A DNA stretch of 64,000 nucleotides from Ophioderma brevispina (GCA_023653785.1 JAMKCH010072348.1:32160-96159), one strand, 5' to 3'. Shown: positions 23,651 through 37,320, counted from the stretch's first letter. The notes: a model not told the origin generated them from the letters alone. Program-made: numbers and translations.

Positions 23651-24482
23651 ATCATCCGCTCGCTCGTGTTGTCTTCGTATCACTGCCGTCGCCCACCCTA
23701 GACCCTGGTATCAGCAAAGAACGAATTAGCTTTTGACGTCTGTCGATACGATCCAAGACACTTCACTGTATGGCTGACCTGCTGCGCTGCATACCCCACC
23801 TGCAAATGCTCCCTGCATATCCAACTCGGTCTTTTCCGATCTGAAATACAACAACAAAAGGAACAAAAATAATTAAATATAGCGATCAGCCAAAGATGCA
23901 GGACCCACACCCGCAATCAAAATCAGCAACAGCAAAACCAAACAACAAAATTTAGTGTGTCACACGCATGCGAGCTGGCCTGAAGGTGACTGGAATCGTA
24001 ATCTCACCATCTACTAACCTATAGCCGTCTTTGCGTAACACGCAACAAAGGCCTAGAGAACACACACAACGTGAAGAAAACAAATATGTTTCTAAATTCA
24101 CTACAGGGTGTCCGTTCAACAACATATTTTTATTATCTCGGATGTCGGCCTGCAAGGGAAACCCATGAGCTTTAAAGTTTTGTACACGAAACAATAGGAT
24201 TTTTTTGAACAACACACAAAAATGTGAAGACTGGCATCTATGATTTGCAGAAATTCTGCGTGATGTACTATCAATGCGGTTTGCAAATGTTTTCCAAGAA
24301 GTACCAATCAAAAGTCGTCCTCATTTGGGAGGCAATACACCTAGCCCAACATGACCGATATACTTAGGGTCAACTAGACAGGCGACCAATAGCCAATTGT
24401 CGGGTTAATCATAGCCTGTGTGGTGCGGTAGTGTGGCCACTGTGTCACCCCTTCATCAGTGATCGCTTTCTGTTTCAGTGAA
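23651..24482. other. 5' flank of the DIRS-like element, unresolved
   Basis: May include the 5' terminal repeat of the element. 'ACAGGGTGTCC' at 24,104-24,114 looks like a DNA-transposon end, but I could not find its partner. Minus-strand frames at 23,698-24,311 show no domain. Confidence 0.3.
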
Positions 24483-24661
24483 CCGGTGTGAAAGTAATCA
24501 TAGTCGGCAGGTATCATAGTCCGGCTCCCTAGATTACAACGGAATAAAGCGTGAACTCATGTTGCCGTGAAGATTCAACTGAATCGATTTTCCCCCTCTT
24601 GTTCATATGTCCGGACTTGGGCCCGCGAGGACTTTCTATCTCCTGATCTCCTGCCACACGG
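24483..24661. mobile_element. small MITE, family shared with 60.77-60.95 kb
   Basis: Begins CCGGTGTGAAAGTAATC and ends near CCACACGG. It shares 'AGCGTGAACT.ATGT', 'GATTCAACT..ATCGATT', 'TTGTTCA' and 'CCGGACT' in the same order with 60,765-60,949. About 180 bp, non-coding. Diverged relative to the other copy. Confidence 0.7.
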
Positions 24662-25860
24662 TCCTGTTCAGTGATCAGGCTCTCCCGTTTACCTCAGCTA
24701 GCGGGAGACCTCGCGAAGCGCGGGCTCCAACTAGTTAACTAATAGCAAGCAACGCTTGTGTCCTCTTGCAAGCCGATGCATTCTTTTCAATGGTAGATAA
24801 CTCTTTGTAAAGTAAGTAGTGAAGTTATTGTAGCACGGACTGGAGTGCATATAGTTATAAAAAAACTTGAACACTCGGAACGGCAACCATACATTCTTGT
24901 TTCCATGCGTTTCCCGACATACAGTGCAAATACCATCGTACTGCAAATGTCACGTGTTTGTCCCATGTGACTAAGTCGAGCCATAATGAGTCACGCAGAC
25001 CCCCGAGTGTTTTTTAAATGGCATTTTTGGCGGTCATTGTGAAAACGCCCTCTAGCAAAAAAGTGCCGGGGTAGTAAAGTCTACCCGCACTTTTGTTATG
25101 TCTGATGGCTAGTACATGGGCTGGTGAATAGTACACTTAGGGCCCATCTCATCTCATGCACAGGGGACCCACCCAGCCAACAAACTAAGAATAGAACTCT
25201 CAAAAACAAATTTCCTTGAAATTGTATTGTCTTCTGTATGATTGAAATCATTCCAAATCAGGAATGCTTCTGGATCATCAGAATGTGCGATATAATCCTG
25301 CCTCTAATTTGATAATTCTATTTGGCTTTACATAGTTGTCACAATATTGTCAATAGTGGTATGAAAGTATGTATTAACTACAAAGAATCATAAGAAATAC
25401 TTCAGTTGATCAAACTCATGATTTTAAAGACAATTATCTTTAAAGGCGTGACGGTTTCCTTATTTGTATGTTTATTATTAGTCTGAATTCAAGACACCTA
25501 TCATTATTTTCCTCAAAATTATTTTCCTCCAAGATAATTTTAGCTGACCACAATAGTAGAGAGATCGCTGTCCAAATGTGCTATTCCAGATAAATTTTAT
25601 ACCCCTGTGGAAGGCACAATTGGTATTGAGTGCATGCCATCCATATCATTATAGATAGTCTTGACTAAAGGTCCATTCATAGTCCGTCGCTGCAACTAAA
25701 TTCAATGACAAAGAAGCGACCTCGCAACTGCAATTTGACAATTCGAGATATTAACCAAAGTGCATTTAGACAGCATGGCAATTGGATTTAGTTATAACGA
25801 CCTTCATTCAAAAAGCTCTACCATGCTGTAAAAATAATACTATTTCATTAACCCTAACTG
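24662..25860. other. intergenic, nothing recognised
   Basis: A small GC-rich hairpin (CTCCCG...CGGGAG, about 24,686-24,712) and GC-rich DNA to about 24,730, then AT-rich sequence without coding, RNA or repeat signals that I could support. Confidence 0.4.
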
Positions 25861-25929
25861 TTTTTTGGTTTCTAGCCTATCTCCAGAGAGGAAGGGAAGG
25901 GGTAAAGGGATAGAAGCTAAAGAAACTTG

Positions 25930-26045
25930 GACATCCTTGGCGGAATTCGAACCCGTGACCTCCGGCCCACCATTCCACATGACCAGGGAGGGCAAGCCAT
26001 GAGGGAGTCGCTGGCCCGGTCAGCGATTTCGTGCCCATGAGCGTT
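25930..26045 (-). repeat. tRNA-derived SINE-like head
   Basis: On the minus strand, GGTCACGGGTTCGAATTCCG (about 25,961-25,942) is an excellent pol III B box in a T-arm context. About 45-55 bp upstream lies TGGTCATGTGG, an acceptable A box (near 25,985-25,975). It does not fold into a standard cloverleaf, so it is a SINE or tRNA relic rather than a tRNA gene. Confidence 0.55.
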
Positions 26046-26059
26046 GGTGCGATGACGTC

Positions 26060-27366
26060 ATCGCAATTTTTTGGACTTAGTGCATTTTCTAGCCTCAGCT
26101 CATTGAGTTTCATTGGTGTCTGGTGGTGTTTGGGTTAGGGAGGTTATTCCGAACTCATCATCATACCGTTGTTGTTATCATTACAAAAACGAGCATTATT
26201 AGCACAAGAGATAAATCGCATTAGCAAAGGTTTGTCGAAAATAAGACTTTGGTTTCAAATACTTGTTAGACTAATAACATACTAATTTAGCCTTTCACCC
26301 AAAAATAGGTCACTAAACTAACTTTTAATGGCACTTGCGATAATTACAAACAACACTGCAGATTTCATATTTTTAGAATATAAAACTTGTCTTAGTACCT
26401 TACTCAAGTGATTGTGAAGTATTCGGTTTGTTTATATTCAGTATGCATGGGTTACTCGTCCGTCAACTCTTCAATACACGCTTCAACAATTGGCCCCTTA
26501 ACAACTCTAATATGGCAATTTCAATTAGGAGACGTTTTAAAATCTATTACCCGACTTCTCTGCTCCCTCTAGGTCTGTCCTGCTAATCGTACGATCAATT
26601 CCCCTGAGTTTCAAGGTAACACCGGTACAACTTCAATGTATCCAATCCTTGCAGTCTTCCATGGCGGGTCAATGTCCGATTTGACATACTATATGATCAC
26701 TCTCATTCACGAACTGACGCGTTGAAGAAGGTGGCAAAATAGCTCTTTAGAAGTGGGAAATGAGGCATGATTCTCTCTCTCTTTCAGCATGATGGAACTT
26801 TTGATAAGAATCCATCAATGTAATTTGGTATCATAACATGGGAACAATATAGATTGCATGGCGATTTAATTAGTTTTGGTTAATACCCCTGAGCAGACGC
26901 AAGAGAGCTCATCACAAGCGTTATAAGCAAAAAGGCAAACTTGAGATTTCGGCGCTGATGCTTATCAAAAGAAAATGATGAAGATGGGCCTGAGGGCGGG
27001 CTCCAATTCGCAAATTGAGCCGGTGCCGGGGCGTGCCCACATTGTTTGCAAAGGCTGATTGTTATCGGTGCTGTGAGGAATATTTTGTTTAAATCAGAAA
27101 TATTAAGAAGTATAACTAAGTTTCTGTCCTGAAGTAAGAAAAATATCGAGTAATCTTGAACGCTTCTGACACCAGCACGTGTCGTCTTTTCCCGTTATCT
27201 CTTTAAGCTACTTTAATTTGATGCTTCTCTTGACAACTTCTCGGATGCTGTGTCGGAAGATCGACTATTCCCAGGTTCTAAAAATGAGCTATGGTTTTCA
27301 AAATATACAGGAGTTTTGCAAGTTTTAATAGCTCTCGAAATTATATTACTTGATGCTGAAGGTATG
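26060..27366. other. intergenic, nothing recognised
   Basis: AT-rich. GGTTTGTTTATATTCAG near 26,425 echoes a string near 15,218, suggesting an old shared repeat with unclear limits. Confidence 0.4.
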
Positions 27367-27629
27367 CATGTGCGTAGCCAGGATCCCACACCCCGGGGTG
27401 CGGATCCTGGGGACGGTGCGCCGCGGCGGAAGTGCGGGATCCTGGGGACGATCCACTCTACAACGGCAGGGTCTAGGCAGAGGGTCTTTAAGGACTCCGA
27501 GGGTGAAACGCCCGGAAAAATATGTGTTTTTTCGCAATCTGAGCCTTAATTCAATGCACTTCTTTTCTCCTTTTATTAGACACTCGGGGTGGCGGGCGCT
27601 CCCTCCGCACCCCCATGGCTACGCGCATG
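27367..27629. mobile_element. GC-rich MITE with CATGYGCGTAGCCA termini
   Basis: Left end CATGTGCGTAGCCA (27,367-27,380) and right end TGGCTACGCGCATG (27,616-27,629) form inverted repeats differing at one base. The interior is markedly GC-rich, with GGATCCTGGGGACG repeated near 27,400-27,450, against AT-rich surroundings. Frames inside arise from the GC content. The 'GCGTAGCCA' terminus is, as I recall, frequent in marine invertebrate genomes. The superfamily is not determined. Confidence 0.8.
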
Positions 27630-27939
27630 GTGTGGTAGCCCTGTTTTATTGGAAATAACAGCACAATTGTTCAATTCTAATAAACGAAGCTTGAGCTTTG
27701 CCGAAAGTGTAGTATTCCGAAAGTTTTAAGTACATCAGCATTATCGTTACTAGCATAAGTTGTAATTTTCCTAAATCGTTTACAAATATGAATATTTCCT
27801 TAGGTAGTGATGAGTTGAGCGGATATTTGGATCAGATGCATATTGCACATTCCACGCTGGTCATATCTTGTTTTCATACTCAGCGAATCGCTATTTTTTG
27901 TAGGACAACTACAATGCAAGTATATAGAACAAAAATATA

Positions 27940-27995
27940 AACAAGAAGAGACGGACAAACAGACGGAGACAGACAGAAAGAGGAACAGAAAGAAG
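27940..27995. repeat. GACA/GA-rich low-complexity tract
   Basis: Purine-rich run of GACA, GAAA and CAGA units, interrupted. Frames crossing it are compositionally biased. Confidence 0.75.
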
Positions 27996-28292
27996 CACAG
28001 AGAGCAGATGTCATTTTTTGTAGACTCCCGCGGGAGCCTGGATTCACGCGGAACTAACTCGGGATCGGGAAAAATGTAAATTTCGTGAGGGATTGTGAGA
28101 GACTAAGCTTTTTTCAACGGAATTGAGAGGAATCGGGACTGTTCTTACCGTGAGCGGAAGTGAGTGGAACTGAGGTGACCTAAACAAAACGTACTATACT
28201 CTCTTTCAGTCCTTCCATTGACACATCCGCACGACACAGAAACCAACCATGCCAGTAGTAGGCCAGTCAAAATAGAATGAATGCTGCCTTAA

Positions 28293-29141
28293 CCCAACAC
28301 TAATTGCAACAGAATCAATTCCAACAGAATTGTAAGTGAGAATACCTTTAAAAACAACATATCAAAAGTCTACTAAAATCAAAGGAGTGGAACATATATT
28401 TTTAAGGGGGAAAGGTTTATACAGGGTCAAAATATGAAAAGTATCAAAACGCGTCGAAAAGTATGCCAACGTGTTGTTACATTTCCAGGATTAAAAAAAG
28501 GTATAGTTTGCCATATCTGCAGGTTGTATAGTTCAATAGTTATGAGTCAAAATAGGTTCAAGGTCACAATGGGGGTAAATTTTCAGATATATCCGTTCGT
28601 TATAAAAATGGTGTCAAATTGTTCGTCTAATGGTACAGAACCCGAAAATATACTGGTTGCACCATCTATAATATACGTTGCATAATTGGAACGCAAAATG
28701 TGACTGAGGGCTACAGGGTCTATGGGAGGTCACTAGTCATAGCTCTGTAATTCGTATATAGAAATTTCAAACAAAGAATTTATTTACATTTACTTATCTA
28801 GTGGGACAAATTTAACAGTTTACAACCAGTCCGATTAAAATCGGACCATTCTATGAATTTTACCCCAGGATGACCTTGAACTGTTATGAGCCTATTGTAC
28901 TAAAACTATAACGAGAAGATAGGGCAAACTATACCTTTTTTTAAACCTTCGGAGTAGCCCAATAAATTGGTACATCATTTAAATCAATTCGAACAATTCT
29001 AATTTTTTACCCTGTACAAACGTTGCCCCCTTATTTGTACATGTTCCACTAGGTTGATTTTGGTAGACTTTTAATATATCATTTTTGGACTATTTCAGAG
29101 TATATTAACACCAAAATTGTTTCTGTTGCAATTTGTGTGGG
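28293..29141. repeat. foldback element related to that at 13.7-14.5 kb
   Basis: Outer ends 'ATTGCAACAGAA.CAATT' (about 28,303 and, inverted, about 29,134), then AAAGTCTAC.AAAATCAA, TGGAACAT, 'TACAGGGT.AAA', 'AAAAAAAGGTATAGTTTGCC' and 'AGGTCA' recur inverted on the right. Arms are about 350-400 bp with clear divergence, and the centre lies near 28,720. Order and spacing of 'GGTATAGTTTG', 'ATAGTTATGAGTCA' and 'AAGGTCA' blocks match the 13.7-kb foldback loosely. Non-coding. Confidence 0.85.
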
Positions 29142-30407
29142 GTCAAATCATACAATTATTGGACTATAGGTCTTTTATTTACGATGAACCCAACGTACTC
29201 TGGACTGAGACGGCTTATTTTTAGAATAGAATTACCAGGAATTAAATGGCGCTTACCATAAAAAGTGGCACCGGTGTGTGCTCGACCAAGACCCACAGTT
29301 TAATAAGGCGCCCTTTATACAGACAATATTACCCACACCCTAACAATGCACTAATTATATAGGCTTCGGACTGCTATAGTGCTTGTGATAGTGCCTACCA
29401 GTCTCGCATGCATTCCATCACATCACTAAACTACGAAAAACGGTTTAGTTTTGAAAAATTGCTTGAAAATGTCCTCTAATAAAAAAACACATTTACTAAA
29501 AGTCTAATGGGCTTCGAATTTTTAGAAGGTGAAAAGAATGAACTTATTGAAGGAATGTACGCGTGCGCGCTTATTTTAGCCCACCAGAAAACTTCTCATA
29601 GGATTTGCATGGAGATGCGCAGAAGACGATTCCTCGCCATTGAGGTGCTGAATATTCATTGTTTCAGAATAATGTCACGGGGTCGTACTTACGTTTGCCA
29701 ATTGGTTAAACAGTAATTTATGGAAATTTATTACCAATGAATGATTTTTCGCATTTGGCTAGCGCAATCCATCGGCAAACTTCAAACAACACGAGCATGA
29801 ATGAAGAATTCTGAAAATTAGAAAATTGGTTGCACGGTACACATTCCTTTTGACACCATTTTCTTTAAGAAATCCACAATGCGATACCAGATCCCATACA
29901 TCACTACGCTTGGCTCTTTTAGGTTCAAAATTTGCACTATATGTTACCATCTTTAGCAAAGGCTTTAGCTGTTTGAGAGGATTGGGAGACAGCCTCTTTA
30001 TTTTATTTTAAGCTTATAGTCTATTTAGCGGTGGTTGCCTTTGTTGTCGATAATGTGATTTTGAGTTTCGAGATGTGGGAGCAAGGACTGCCAATTTTTC
30101 GAGGATGGAATAATTCGACAATCGATAACAGGACTTGGTGAACTATTTTAAGTGCATCATTCCATAGGTAGTATTTTCTACACAGGCCTAATATTACCTT
30201 TTATAAAATTAAATATAGAATAGGGAGAGAGAGATTGATACTCTTTAAAATACGTTTTGTTTTGGGTAAATAGCGGTCAGCAAGCCGTTTCTGAACTACT
30301 TTCTCTCTGATAAAGAGTGACAGTAGCTCGAGGACCGACATAAATCGATAGAATACTCCTATATTACGCCACTTGTCTTCAGTAAATGTCGTCCGGGGAG
30401 AGATATC
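29142..30407. other. intergenic, nothing recognised
   Basis: No coding, RNA or repeat signal supported on either strand. Confidence 0.4.
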
Positions 30408-30592
30408 TTAAGGATAATGTTGTTTTCAAAAGTTAAAATCTTGCAAGTAAAGACTTAACACCAGTAAAGGCTTTGGGAGGGAAGGCGAAGATTTAGATGT
30501 GAGAGCGAGTTTAAGGATAATGTTGTTTTGAAAAGTTACAATTCTCGTCAGTAAAGACTTAACGAACGATGAATCTATGAAAGAAGGCGAAA
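30408..30592. repeat. two-copy tandem repeat, period about 102 bp
   Basis: Copies at about 30,408-30,490 and 30,510-30,592 share TTAAGGATAATGTTGTTTT, AAAAGTTA.AAT, AGTAAAGACTTAAC and GAAGGCGAA. Confidence 0.8.
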
Positions 30593-33500
30593 TTTCTTGT
30601 CAACACAGATGCGTACTTCATCTAATACAATCAAGGTCCTTGTACCTTATCCCAGGGAGGGCCGGAGCTGTAATAGATATCATATCGGATATCAATATAT
30701 TAAGCTAGCATACAACACAAGTGGAAATAACAAATGTGTTTTACGCTGAAATCCTAAGATAGCCCCGGAAGCGGGTTTATACGTAGGAAGCCCCTTTGGA
30801 CTGTCAATCTTTTTTAAGAGTAGAAAGTTCATACATATAGATATATCTTTTTCCATAATTCTGTGTGGCAAAATCCCGTCAGGTACATTATCTGATATGA
30901 AAAGAAGATCCGAGATCACTGCCTTTAAAAGGTTTGAAAGTATATTGAATCACTATACGTCCCTTTTTCCAGGTTTTGCTGTTTGGCAATAAAACCGTCA
31001 GGTGCATTAACTGATTGCTATCCTGGGGGAAATCGTATTGAAACACCTGTGACACTAGAGGTGTGCTACTAACCACTAAAACCGTTTGTTTTCAGGGATT
31101 AATCGATAAACGAAAGTGCTGTAGATATATGTAAAATATTCATGATTGTTTAAGTTTTACAAGAGGCGAAAAACAATTTAGATGTCACTTTCAGGCTTTT
31201 AGCGCGCACAAAACACAAAAGCGGAACCGCTCGGATTGTAACAATTTATGAATGATATTCAAAGATTTAGTGACAGTAAATGCTTAGTTTTAAAATGAAA
31301 GTGACAAGTTAGAGGAGAAATACCAATTTTAATTTTCGGTAGACGATAGGGGTTGCGCGAAGCTTTCAACACTTGATGGGCTGCAGACAGTGATGAGTTG
31401 TTAAAAACAAGACCTAATTTGGTGGCACGTGTGATTAAATATAACCGTGTGATTTCCCAAGCCATCACTTATTAGGTCAAAGAAAACTACAAACTTCAAA
31501 GTTGGAGTTTCCGGAAACTTCTCGGAAAAAGTAGCTCCAGTTGTCGACTACATAGATACAGATTGTTCTGCAAATTCATTCCAAATGCAAATGGCTTAAG
31601 GGTATGTAAGTGCAATTTTGATCACCTACTTTCAAAAACCTCCCCACCACTAATTTAGGCTTGGTAAGGAAGGTTTCCTTTGAATAAATGATACATTTCT
31701 TTGTTTCAATGATTATGAATCTTCACAAACCACAAACGCCTGTCATCCGTAGAATTCCTTAGTCGATGCAAAACAAAAGAAGTGGCTCTTACCAAGGATG
31801 AAAGGTCTTAATGAAGACATAAAACAGATCTGAAGATTGGTGGTTTTATTCACTTCAGAAAATGTTTTGCAACAAGAATCACGGTGACTATGCATCTTTA
31901 ATCCATATCATGAACTTTTCGGCGGGGTTTGAGTCGGAGAATGTCCTCATCCCGTTGTGTACAGTTAGACAACATAGCATAGCAAGTGGTCCTGTTGAAC
32001 TACACCGCATGGGAGCTGTTGCAAAGAATAAAAGAGTGACGTCAAAACGGTGAGAGCGCATATTTGGTTTGTTTAGAAGGGGTCTATATTAAAATGTGGG
32101 CAGATTTTGTCATGTGAAGTGTTTTAACAGCTTCTTCCGCCAGCTCGTGAAATACCTACATTTAGTACGGTAATATATATTTAAACTCATCAAAACCTCT
32201 CCTGTATCTCACATCTTTACCACCCGCCACATTCACGTCCCCTGAGACGCACTTCAGTATATGCATTCACTTTAAAGTCATTCTCTGCACTCTGGGTATT
32301 ATTAATCATACCTGAAAAGCAAACCTTAATCACTGCACTCTGGAAGGGATGGATATTATTACAGTACCCTCAAGAAATCGAGGCACTAAGAACTTTTTTG
32401 TGCCGGAACACGTTTAAAGAAAGAACAGAACATCCGAGTAGGTTTTCAAGAACACTAACTTTATGCCGATATATTATGGATGCTATAACTCAATCTAAGA
32501 AACAAAAGTTTAATATTAACATCTGCTATGTGTAGGTAAATATTTGAAGTGCGCCCATAAAATCGAGATTACTGTTGCGCATTAGAGTGATAAATATGAA
32601 GAACATTTAAAACACTTCAGTTAAGACTGTGAATAGGTTCTTGCATGTTTTCAATAACACTTCTGCTATTTACAGTTAAACATAAAATTGATGTTTTGAA
32701 GGAAGGCCTGAACATTTTCTCGAGAATTTGCCGAGTGTATATTTCAGCTCTTGACACAACACGCTGCTTTATTCGCATCTCTGCGTAGCCAGTTCAGTCA
32801 TTATTTTCAAATATACTACTCAGGAGTATGCTGGGTATCATTTGCGGCGTACAAAGAGGCATGATGGGTTAATTCTTAATACATGAAGTATTGAAGCTAT
32901 CGAACTATGCCCAGGAAATTAAAACTATACGGAAGCAGGTAGTGCGTCAAAGTGGAATCACGCAGACGACAGGCATTCTTCGCGGGAAAATCGACCGGAA
33001 TACCAGAATTTCTATTCACCTGTGTGTATGTACAATTTGGTCCAGGTGAAACAGGTGAAATTATTGTAACTTTAGTATTCGGATTGATTTTCCGCCAGAA
33101 CGCGTGAAAGAGAGAGATTCTCCTTTTCATAGGAAATAGTGCAGTGTTTGTGACAGGTAATAAATGGCTTTTAGGGCGTTGTATACACAGAACTTGTGGA
33201 ATGAAGAACCTTTGATGTGAAGTTTTTATCCCTTTCAGATTCGCGATACTTCTTAGAATACAAGATTTAAATCTTTTATTTCAACAAATATTGTTAATCA
33301 TAATAGGGATTTATAGATGCACTTTGATGAAGGTCTCAAGAAAGTGAATATTTACGTATACCATAGTTATTATGCATTTTAATACATATTTTAGTTACTC
33401 TTAAGTGTTATCAAACAAACTCAAACTCTCACTCAGTGTTGATTTTAACCGGGGGATTTTAAGAATTTATATAGATTGGTGTTTAGTGTATTCTATGATC

Positions 33501-36500
33501 GGCCATTAAACACAGTAGCACTGATATAAAAACATAACTTCAAAATGCCAAAATATTGGTTGAAACAAAAACCCCGGGACAAAAACACGTAAATTCTTTA
33601 CAATTCACCGCAATTTCCCATGGAAAATGAGCAGGGGACACCATACTCACAAGTGTACATCTTTAGGAATATGGCGGGCATTTGTTGATTGCAAATCTTT
33701 CACTCCTCAAAACACAGCTGGTACATTTTTACAAACACAAACCTTTTAAATGTTCTGTAAATTGTTTACCTTTCAGACCGAGTAAAGTTACATATACAGG
33801 ATATTTACTGTCACCATTAATCCTGTTGAAACGATAATAAATGTTTTACAGATTATTGTCTCCAATGTTTGGACGAGCCCTATGATAAGTTTCCCTTACC
33901 AAAAATAATGTATTGCCTTGTCTAGTGATCGGAACCTTGACGTAAGCAACACCATAATGTTGAAGAATTGCAATTCCACTCAGGAGAGACTTGGGTGTAC
34001 ATCATTGGCCGCAGAACTGTCCAGCCGTACTCCTTCATCAATCTTATTATGTATACACCGTGATCAAGTGGCAGAGAAAACGTGTAAGAACATCTTGATA
34101 AATGGATTGGCGGCGAAGTATCAGAGAGGCCCTGTAGTGTACTAAACTTAACTACAGAAGCTCGTATACTTGATTAATACACATGTGGATTTGAGCGAAA
34201 TGTTGTCTTCTAGTCAGCTAAAATATCATCGCGAAGACTTCCAACATGTCCAAAGGGTAACATTCGCTCCTTTACCTCTATCACCGTTCATCACGTGTTC
34301 TTCTTGTTACTTCAAAGGGAGAAGGAGGAGGAGAAGGCAAAGTGTTTGCGGATGTTTCTCTGGGGTGACACAGTTTAACCAAAAAATTATACCTTTCAGT
34401 AAATACGAAAGAGTGTGGTCTCATTTTGAGCACAATTTCAGAAAGCGAAATCCTAAAGAGAATTACAAATAAATAAAAAAAATAAACAAAGCAAATCCGA
34501 AGACGGTACATATCTAAACACCTCTCAAAACGATTTATTCGACCTTTCTTGACAGGATATCTTCCTCAAACATATACTGAAGCGCTGTTTTATTTTCTGC
34601 ACTCTAGCGATTGCTTCTTCAAAATGATTAGGTACCTGGTCTGAGAAATCTAGTCACAAGTGTCAACGGTCAAATACAAATTCCCGAGTCTTCTAGCACA
34701 AAAATTCAAAGGTATTTTAATTCCTTTGTCAGCTGCACATGTTCTTAATGTATTAGTGAAATTTGGCACTTTTTGGAATTATTTTGCTTTGACTTTTGAC
34801 ACTTTTGGCTAGATTCCCTGAATTGTCCCTCGATCTAGTCATTTTGAGTGAGTTCTTTTGACTTTTTGCCCGATTCCGTTTTGATTTTGCCCATGATTTT
34901 CTTGATTTGTTTCTTTTCTTTTTTATTTTTTTCTATCTCCTTTTCCCTGTTTATCACCATTGTTATATCGTTTTCATCTCATTCATTAGTTTTATCTTAT
35001 TTGACTTTTTTTATATATGTCCTTGTTTCTTTTCTTTTCTGTAATTTCTAAACCCTCTTCAAACATAATCCCTAATTTGGAGTCCAATCCATAACACGCA
35101 CGCCCCCCTTCTCTCAACAAAATAGCTTCTGTAATAAAGATAAAAATGCCACAACAACCGAACTATCAGGGTTGAATAATCTTTGTATTATATCATGGTC
35201 TGCAATGTTTAATAATATGATGCAGTAAGAAAGGAAAAGTGCTGAAATTGATGATCTCAATCAAACTAGTAGTCACGCTTACACCTGAGAAAATCTGTGT
35301 AGGTTACTCCTACCAGGAAATTAGTGCCTAGGTGATAAATGACCTGCCACTTCGTCTATATTTTGCAAATGTCGTCGGGCCCTTACACTTAATTGTACCT
35401 TTGAAACAGCATATAGTGTGTAGGTTATTTATGTTTTCCGTTTTTTACGGAATAAACTGATTCAATACAATGGAGTAGCAACGATGGCACGTACTGCATT
35501 TTATGGCGTTTTGCGTGAGAGGAATGTTTAAGTGGAAAGAAATGACAAATACGTCCAATTTAAGACTTTCTGGCTGTTAAGAACACAGATTAAAAGGTCA
35601 GATTTCTTAAAATGATACGAAATTTCTAACCTTGGCAGTGACACGACCAGGCACTTGATCAGATTATAGATCGTGTCTGGGTAATATTATTGATCTAAGA
35701 TTCCCTTATGAGTTCTCCGAGTGAGTAAATTTAATTTTTCTTCTCCGTTGAGGTGGCTATCATCAAACATTACATTAATCACTCTGCATGCATGATCAGG
35801 GAAGCTTTCAGATTTAAACACGGCTTGCGACCCCTTATAGTGTTTTTCCTCCCTTGTGGAATGTCCGGTACGCCTTCAAGGTCGCTTCGACACGTAAAAA
35901 AGAAAAACATAGTTAGGTAAGCTACCTTGAATAAGCCTTCTGTCGGAATCGACAATAAAAAAGGACAAGGGGCTGGGAGCAGCTCTCGCCCTCTTCACGC
36001 CATGAAACATTTATTTACCTTGTTGAAGGATGTAAAAGAATAAACAGCACACATTGCTTTGGCTTTCTTTAAAAGGTGTAAAGCGGTGAGATTGATGGCG
36101 ATAGTGTTTGATATCAATGGGCAGATTTTGTTACCAAAAAAATCGAAAGACATGTGTCTCCCGGACAACAAGCATAGTCATTGGCGTGTGCAGGTGATTT
36201 GATCAATACCAAATTCCAGCAGGAGTCAAGTTTTCCGTTAATGTTCTTTGTAACTTCTAACTATGGAAACATCTGCGGTTTTTATTTTATCTTGTAGTCT
36301 GCTCTATTATTTTTATCAATAAAAGGAGCTATGACGGTGATGAGACGTGCTTTGCAATATTGATTCGACAGCGGCCGAACATAAGGATCCTTGAAGCCGT
36401 CTGCCAAGATAGCTGAACAAGTCATAAGCTTGTGACAAAATAATAAGCTTTTAAGGTCGTATATAAATAAAATGCTCACCCAAGGCTTGGCGCTTTGAAT

Positions 36501-36920
36501 TTATTGAGCATGAGTTGATAAATATTTGACTTCATTTCGAAAATTGTAATGTGAATTTGCTGAGCACAATAATAATTTTCTTTATTAAACGTTTGATTTT
36601 CTCAATTGAATTCGCCTTCTGTGCTTAAAAACATGGATTTTGCACTGAGACGTACACGTAACATGTTTTGGGTAAAATCTTAGCTATGAGATATTTAAAC
36701 TACACGAATATTTTGGTTTTCCTTATTATTAAAGTCCTTTTTGGATTTTTTTCAATGCTTTAAACTATATTAGTTTCCTTTTCTTCGAATTGAAAGCCCC
36801 GGATTATCCTCGTATACTGCCCATAAAACAGATGTTGAAAGAGCATACAACACTTCCACCACATAACACGCTATAAGGCTATACCCAACGATCCCATATT
36901 TTGTTAAATTTTATCAATGC
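30593..36920. other. long intergenic stretch, nothing recognised
   Basis: About 6.3 kb without a supported gene. A short direct pair 'CCGTCAGGT.CATTA.CTGAT' occurs near 30,877 and 31,000. A pyrimidine-rich, low-complexity run lies near 34,840-35,060, and its 67-residue frame is compositional. Short frames (for example 33,918-34,145 and 34,170-34,472 plus) have no domain that I can name. Single exons of a host gene could be missed here. Confidence 0.4.
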
Positions 36921-36966
36921 CACCCAAAGACCCCCATTTTAAATTTTTGAAAAATGATCACCCAAA
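36921..36966 (-). repeat. isolated copy of the 19-kb minisatellite unit
   Basis: The reverse complement reads TTTGGGTGATCATTTTTCAA followed by 'AATGGGGGTCTTTGGGTGGC', matching the 18,964-19,160 unit. Confidence 0.65.
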
Positions 36967-37283
36967 CACCATCATGGTGGGAAGGTTTGAGGAAGCCACT
37001 TTCTCAGACCATCGGCATCTGGAAAGATAACCCGTTTTAAGCTCAAAGCGCTAACATCTTTTATCCTTACTTTTAAAGAGTCATTATTTTCTTCTCGAGC
37101 GCCATGACATTTTTAACTCGGTTGGACCTATATATATATGAAAGATATTACCGACAAGTCGACCGTCTTTTTTTAAACGTCTGTCTGCAAATGATGTTGA
37201 AAGAATTTGTGAGCAAATCCGTCTTGTTTGTATTTCTTTCTGGATTTGAGAGTACATTCCAGGAATGTGCTATACCTATTGAC

Positions 37284-37286
<3 letters not shown>
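36967..37286. other. intergenic, nothing recognised
   Basis: A 61-residue plus frame (37,104-37,289) has no recognised motif. Confidence 0.4.

Positions 37287-37320
<34 letters not shown>
37287..37320. repeat. (AAT)n microsatellite
   Basis: About eleven uninterrupted AAT/ATA triplets ending at the left terminus of the MITE that follows. Confidence 0.95.
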
